The notes under the pieces: generated by a model
What the model saw: the letters and a program-made list of their open reading frames with translations, nothing else
The model's database searches: none
Told to the model about the DNA's origin: nothing
From: Proteus vulgaris
GTDB taxonomy: Bacteria; Pseudomonadota; Gammaproteobacteria; Enterobacterales; Enterobacteriaceae
Length of the DNA: 52,299 bases
NCBI RefSeq assembly: GCF_016239305.1
Contig: NZ_JAEHOQ010000027.1
Span: forward strand, 1-52,299
Direction of reading: 5' to 3'
Shown here: piece by piece, positions 47,059-52,299 of the stretch
Position numbering within the stretch: position 1 is the first letter of the stretch
Layout: each line of letters opens with the position of its first letter
Translations under genes and position numbers: made by a program

Positions 47059-47763
47059 ATGTCTAGCCCGTTATTTAATGGTGACAGCAGCGAGTTTGAA
47101 AAACTAGATAGCCGACCTTTTACTCAAACTGATCACGAAATATTGAAGTCCTATGAAGCTGCCGTGGATGGTTTGGCTATGCTCATAGGCAACCATTGCG
47201 AAATCGTATTGCACTCTCTGGAAGATTTGAAATGTTCAGCGGTTAAAATCGCGAATGGAGAACACACTGGTCGTAAGATTGGCTCTCCAATTACCGATTT
47301 GGCATTACAAATGTTACATGATATCACAGATGAAGATTCAAGTTTTTCAAAGGCTTATTTTACTAGAGCGAAAAGTGGTGCATTGATGAAATCGATCACG
47401 ATTGCAATTCGTAATCGTGAACGTCGAGTCATCGGTTTATTGTGTATTAATATGAACCTTGATGTTCCATTCTCTGAAATAATCAAAACCTTTATACCTG
47501 AAGAAACACATGAAGTTGCTTCTGATGTTAACTTTGCCTCATCTGTTGATGATTTAGTGGCCCAAACATTAGAGTTCACAATCGAAGAAGTGAATAATGA
47601 TCGTGAAGTGGCCAACAACGCAAAGAATAAACAAGTGGTGTTAAGTCTTTATGAAAAAGGTATTTTTGATATTAAAGACGCCATTAACCAAGTTGCTGAT
47701 CGACTGAATATCTCAAAACATACTGTTTATCTCTATATTCGCCAGTTTAAAAATGGAGAGTAG
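47059..47763 (+). CDS. yheO: YheO-like PAS/HTH transcriptional regulator
   Basis: A 234-aa regulator matching E. coli YheO (240 aa). The N-terminal YheO-type PAS-like domain covers about residues 25-150 (LKSYEAAVDGLAMLIGNHCE, NGEHTGRKIGSPITDLAL) and a C-terminal helix-turn-helix covers about 205-232 (AINQVADRLNISKHTVYLYI). AAGGA precedes the ATG. It is 9 bases upstream of tusD and transcribed with tusDCB, as in E. coli, so it may tune sulphur relay genes, but no target is established here. Confidence 0.94.
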   Translation: MSSPLFNGDSSEFEKLDSRPFTQTDHEILKSYEAAVDGLAMLIGNHCEIVLHSLEDLKCSAVKIANGEHTGRKIGSPITDLALQMLHDITDEDSSFSKAYFTRAKSGALMKSITIAIRNRERRVIGLLCINMNLDVPFSEIIKTFIPEETHEVASDVNFASSVDDLVAQTLEFTIEEVNNDREVANNAKNKQVVLSLYEKGIFDIKDAINQVADRLNISKHTVYLYIRQFKNGE

Positions 47764-47772
47764 GGCAACATT

Positions 47773-48168
47773 ATGAGTTCCTTGACATATTGTTTAGTGG
47801 TAACAGGGCCTCATTATGGAACTGAACAAGCTTCAAGTGCCTATTTATTTGCTAATGCTCTTCTTGAAAAAGGGCATCAAATCGCGCAAATTTTCTTTTA
47901 TCGGGAAGGGGTGGTAAATGCTAATAAATTGGTGTCACCCGCAAATGATGAATTTGATCTTCCCAAAGCGTGGATAACATTGGCGAAAAAACACCAAATT
48001 CCTTTACATGTTTGTGTCGCAGCTGCGTTACGTCGAGGGATTATTGATGAGGAACAGGCAAAAGAGCAAGGAATTGATAATCATAATATGGCAACGGAAT
48101 TTGAACTCAGTGGACTGGGTTCGCTTGCTCAAGCTATGTTGACTTGTTCGCGTGTGGTGCAATTTTAA
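47773..48168 (+). CDS. tusD: Sulphur relay protein TusD
   Basis: A 131-aa DsrE-family subunit of the TusBCD complex, which accepts persulphide sulphur from TusA and passes it to TusE for the 2-thiolation of tRNA wobble uridine (mnm5s2U). The active Cys is C81 in [13 protein letters not shown], equivalent to C78 of E. coli TusD. Its stop overlaps the tusC start by one base (TAATG). Confidence 0.95.
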   Translation: MSSLTYCLVVTGPHYGTEQASSAYLFANALLEKGHQIAQIFFYREGVVNANKLVSPANDEFDLPKAWITLAKKHQIPLHVCVAAALRRGIIDEEQAKEQGIDNHNMATEFELSGLGSLAQAMLTCSRVVQF

Positions 48169-48536
48169 TGAAAAAAATGAATTCAATCGCATTTCTTTTT
48201 ACACAGGCACCGCACGGTAATAGTGCCGGACGAGAAGGTTTGGACGCTTTGCTCGCAACCTCTGCGTTAACAGAAGATATCGGTGTTTTTTTTATCTCAG
48301 ATGGTGTGTTCCAATTAGTTGAAAATCAACGGCCTGAGGGTGTGTTATCACGCCATCATGCGGCAACTTTTAAAGTGCTGCCCTTGTATGATGTGACAAA
48401 CGTCTATATATCATACCAAGACATGGCTCATCGTGGATTATCCTCTCAAACTTCTTTTGTGTTGGATGCACAAGTGATATCACATCAAGATATTGCTCAA
48501 AAATTGAGTGAATACGATGTGGTATTACGCTTTTAA
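48168..48536 (+). CDS. tusC: Sulphur relay protein TusC
   Basis: A 122-aa DsrF-family subunit of TusBCD (E. coli 119 aa). The start at 48168 overlaps the tusD stop; an ATG at 48177 (MNSIAFLF) gives exactly the E. coli length and is an alternative. Shared blocks are [20 protein letters not shown] and FISDGVFQL. It acts in the TusBCD heterohexamer in tRNA 2-thiolation. Confidence 0.94.
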   Translation: MKKMNSIAFLFTQAPHGNSAGREGLDALLATSALTEDIGVFFISDGVFQLVENQRPEGVLSRHHAATFKVLPLYDVTNVYISYQDMAHRGLSSQTSFVLDAQVISHQDIAQKLSEYDVVLRF

Positions 48537-48567
48537 TACAGAAGTTAGGCAGGAAGGTTGAACGGTT

Positions 48568-48861
48568 ATGTTGTATACTTATTCCGTCTCTATTTATCAA
48601 AGTGATTTAGAGGCTTTTTTATCTTTATTGACAAAAGAAGATGATGTTTTGTTAATACAAGATGGTGTACTGGCAGTTTTTGAAGATAATCCTTTATTAA
48701 AATATTGTCTTCAACAGCAAATTTCAGTTTACGCATTAATTGATGATGTTTTAGCTAGAGGCTTAAAAGATCAAGTATCTCATCATATTAAACTCATCAG
48801 TTATGGTGATTTTGTCGATTTAACGGTAAAACACCCCCAACAAATTCATTGGGGAGCGTAG
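48568..48861 (+). CDS. tusB: Sulphur relay protein TusB
   Basis: A 97-aa DsrH-family subunit of TusBCD (E. coli 95 aa), with the family core DDVLLIQDGVLAVFEDN and VYALIDDVLARGL and the C-terminal FVDLTVKHPQQIHW. AGGAAGG lies upstream of the ATG. It ends the tusDCB run; the str operon promoter follows within 20 bases. Confidence 0.94.
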   Translation: MLYTYSVSIYQSDLEAFLSLLTKEDDVLLIQDGVLAVFEDNPLLKYCLQQQISVYALIDDVLARGLKDQVSHHIKLISYGDFVDLTVKHPQQIHWGA

Positions 48862-48877
48862 AATTGCTGTATAATTC

Positions 48878-48906
48878 TTGACACATGAGCCCGTCAGCAA
48901 TAAAAT
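48878..48906 (+). promoter_or_regulatory. Promoter of the str operon (rpsL-rpsG-fusA-tufA)
   Basis: TTGACA, 17 bases, TAAAAT: a strong sigma-70 promoter at the same place as the E. coli str promoter. The leader after it (TTCTGCGTCCTCATG, then GTTTACGAAGCAAAAACCAG) is also conserved, and a GTCTTG/CAAGAC hairpin lies at 48925-48940. Confidence 0.9.
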
Positions 48907-48988
48907 TCTGCGTCCTCATGTTTTGTCTTGTTGACAAGACAGAGTTCAAATCCGTGTTTACGAAGCAAAAACCAGGAGCTTTTTTTAA

Positions 48989-49932
<944 letters not shown>

Positions 49933-50014
49933 TCCACGAAGTAGTTGTCGCAACTCTTTTCAGGACAGCTCTGCTGTCCTTTACCTGAATTGAACGCCCA
50001 CGAGAGAGGAAAAA

Positions 50015-52129
50015 ATGGCTCGTCAAACCCCCATAGCACGTTACCGTAATATCGGTATCAGTGCGCACATCGATGCCGGTAAAACCACTACAAGTGAACG
50101 TATTCTGTTTTATACCGGTGTAAACCATAAAATTGGTGAAACTCACGAAGGTTCAGCAACAATGGACTGGATGGAGCAGGAGCAGGAACGTGGTATTACT
50201 ATCACATCCGCAGCAACTACTGCATTCTGGTCTGGTATGGCTAAACAGTTTGAGCCTCACCGTGTAAACATCATCGACACCCCGGGACACGTTGACTTCA
50301 CAATCGAAGTAGAACGTTCTATGCGTGTTCTTGATGGCGCGGTTATGGTTTACTGTGCAGTTGGTGGTGTTCAGCCTCAGTCAGAAACAGTATGGCGCCA
50401 GGCTAACAAATATCATGTACCACGTATCGCGTTCGTTAACAAAATGGACCGTATGGGTGCAAACTTCCTGCGTGTTGTTGAACAAATCAAAACACGTCTG
50501 GCAGCAAACCCAGTTCCACTGCAAATTCCAGTAGGCGCTGAAGAACATTTCACCGGTGTTGTTGACTTAGTCAAAATGAAAGCAATCCGTTGGAGTGAAG
50601 AAGACCAAGGTGTTACTTTCGAATACGAAGACATTCCTGCAAATCTACAAGATTTAGCTGAAGAATGGCACAACAACCTGGTCGAATCAGCTGCTGAAGC
50701 ATCAGAAGAGCTGATGGACAAATATCTGGGCGGTGAAGAACTGACAGAAGCAGAAATTAAAGCTGCTCTGCGTAAACGCGTTCTAGATAACGAAATTATC
50801 CTGGTTACCTGTGGTTCTGCATTTAAGAACAAAGGTGTTCAGGCAATGCTGGATGCGGTAATTGAATACCTGCCAGCACCAACAGATGTTCCTGCTATCA
50901 ACGGTATGTTACCAGACGGTAAAGATACTCCAGCAGAACGTCATTCAAGCGACGACGAGCCATTCTCATCTCTGGCATTCAAAATCGCTACTGACCCATT
51001 TGTTGGTAACTTAACATTCTTCCGTGTGTACTCTGGTGTTGTAAACTCAGGTGACACAGTTCTGAACCCGGTTAAAGACAAAAAAGAACGTTTTGGCCGT
51101 ATTGTTCAGATGCATGCTAACAAGCGTGAAGAAATTAAAGAAGTTCGTGCGGGCGACATCGCTGCTGCTATCGGTCTGAAAGACGTAACTACAGGTGATA
51201 CTTTATGTGCAATTGATGCACCAATCATCTTAGAACGTATGGAATTCCCAGAGCCAGTAATCTCTGTTGCTATCGAACCTAAGACTAAAGCTGACCAAGA
51301 AAAAATGGGTATCGCTCTGAACCGTCTGGCTCAAGAAGATCCATCTTTCCGCGTATCAAGCGACGAAGAAACTGGTCAGACTATCATTGCTGGTATGGGT
51401 GAACTGCACTTAGACGTGTTAGTTGACCGTATGCGTCGTGAATTTAAAGTTGAAGCGAACGTAGGTAAACCACAGGTTGCTTACCGTGAAACTATTCGTG
51501 ATACAGTAACTGATATCGAAGGTAAGCACGCGAAACAATCTGGTGGTCGTGGTCAGTATGGTCATGTTGTTATTGACCTGTCTCCATTACCAGCAGGTGG
51601 TGAAGAAAACTACATATTTGTCAACGATATCGTTGGTGGTGTAATTCCTAAAGAATTCATCCCAGCTGTTGATAAAGGTATTCAAGAACAGCTGAAATCT
51701 GGTCCATTAGCAGGTTACCCTGTTGTGGATATTCAGGCTCGTTTACATTACGGTTCTTACCATGATGTTGACTCCTCAGAAATCGCGTTTAAAATTGCCG
51801 CATCAATGGCATTTAAAGACGGCTTCATGAAAGCTAAGCCAATTCTGCTTGAGCCAGTCATGAAAGTTGAGATTGAAACGCCAGAAGATTACATGGGCGA
51901 CGTTATCGGTGACTTAAACCGTCGTCGTGGTATGGTTGAAGGTATGGACGATCTGCCTACCGGTAAGATCATCCGTGCTCAAGTACCACTGGCTGAAATG
52001 TTCGGTTATGCAACTGACCTGCGTTCACAAACTCAGGGTCGTGCTTCATACTCTATGGAGTTCTTGAAGTACAACGAAGCGCCTAGCAACGTCGCTCAGG
52101 CTATTATCGAAGCTCGTAAAGCGAAATAA
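50015..52129 (+). CDS. fusA: Elongation factor G
   Basis: A 704-aa GTPase for ribosomal translocation and recycling (E. coli 704 aa). G1 is [14 protein letters not shown] (near 17-30), G3 is DTPGHVDF, G4 is [10 protein letters not shown]; domains II-V follow, with the domain IV block [21 protein letters not shown] precedes the ATG. Third gene of the str operon. Codon use is strongly biased to favoured codons compared with flanking accessory genes. Confidence 0.99.
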   Translation: MARQTPIARYRNIGISAHIDAGKTTTSERILFYTGVNHKIGETHEGSATMDWMEQEQERGITITSAATTAFWSGMAKQFEPHRVNIIDTPGHVDFTIEVERSMRVLDGAVMVYCAVGGVQPQSETVWRQANKYHVPRIAFVNKMDRMGANFLRVVEQIKTRLAANPVPLQIPVGAEEHFTGVVDLVKMKAIRWSEEDQGVTFEYEDIPANLQDLAEEWHNNLVESAAEASEELMDKYLGGEELTEAEIKAALRKRVLDNEIILVTCGSAFKNKGVQAMLDAVIEYLPAPTDVPAINGMLPDGKDTPAERHSSDDEPFSSLAFKIATDPFVGNLTFFRVYSGVVNSGDTVLNPVKDKKERFGRIVQMHANKREEIKEVRAGDIAAAIGLKDVTTGDTLCAIDAPIILERMEFPEPVISVAIEPKTKADQEKMGIALNRLAQEDPSFRVSSDEETGQTIIAGMGELHLDVLVDRMRREFKVEANVGKPQVAYRETIRDTVTDIEGKHAKQSGGRGQYGHVVIDLSPLPAGGEENYIFVNDIVGGVIPKEFIPAVDKGIQEQLKSGPLAGYPVVDIQARLHYGSYHDVDSSEIAFKIAASMAFKDGFMKAKPILLEPVMKVEIETPEDYMGDVIGDLNRRRGMVEGMDDLPTGKIIRAQVPLAEMFGYATDLRSQTQGRASYSMEFLKYNEAPSNVAQAIIEARKAK

Positions 52130-52155
52130 GATCCTTTCGAGTTCAATTTAGTTTA

Positions 52156-52299
<144 letters not shown>

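Overview
The window is chromosomal DNA of a Proteus species (Morganellaceae, Enterobacterales). Three things point there: AT-rich genes and very AT-rich spacers, proteins that look like diverged E. coli orthologues, and a membrane L-amino acid deaminase of the Proteeae type (lad), the enzyme behind the group's phenylalanine deaminase reaction. A LacI-type regulator paired with an alpha-glucosidase would fit a maltose-fermenting Proteus (P. vulgaris/penneri type) better than P. mirabilis; that is inference.

Layout. 1-8.5 kb: an N-terminal remnant of the cyclic-di-GMP phosphodiesterase PdeK/YhjK, the peptidase-like yhjJ, a reverse-strand run (yhjD, a small tautomerase, a serine hydrolase), a DUF1090 protein, rlmJ and gor. 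8.5-14.3 kb is accessory: lad with an exported RidA, a broken HigA-type antitoxin gene, and the LacI/alpha-glucosidase pair with a perfect palindromic operator candidate. 14.3-23.4 kb matches the E. coli minute-87 block (mobBA, yihD, srkA, dsbA, polA, Spot 42 RNA with the SpfP small ORF, engB), with an unrecognised gene and a second peptide deformylase inserted. 23.6-30.2 kb switches to the E. coli minute-75 block (ppiA, pabA, argD, crp, yhfA, prkB, yheU, yheT). 30.2-38.3 kb is an insertion between yheT and yheS: a LysE-type exporter, a MurR-like regulator, the aerotaxis receptor aer and two tandem chemoreceptors; each of the three receptors has a near-consensus flagellar sigma-28 promoter. 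38.5-52.3 kb returns to the minute-75 order (yheS, kefG-kefB, yheV, slyD, slyX, ERIC repeat, fkpA, EamA transporter, yheO, tusDCB, rpsL-rpsG-fusA-tufA), the last gene running off the end.

How parts work together. Lad should release imino/keto acids at the membrane surface and the adjacent exported RidA is suited to hydrolysing the imines there. gor and the glutathione-gated KefG-KefB system share glutathione. crp, spf and SpfP form the known catabolite-control circuit. The three receptors would be co-expressed with flagella. yheO-tusDCB and the str operon serve tRNA thiolation and translation.

No IS element, prophage, CRISPR array, rRNA or tRNA gene was seen. The strongest candidate for something under-described is the lad-exported ridA module; others are the 152-aa orphan plus the variant deformylase between polA and spf, and a valine-rich small ORF upstream of the EamA transporter.
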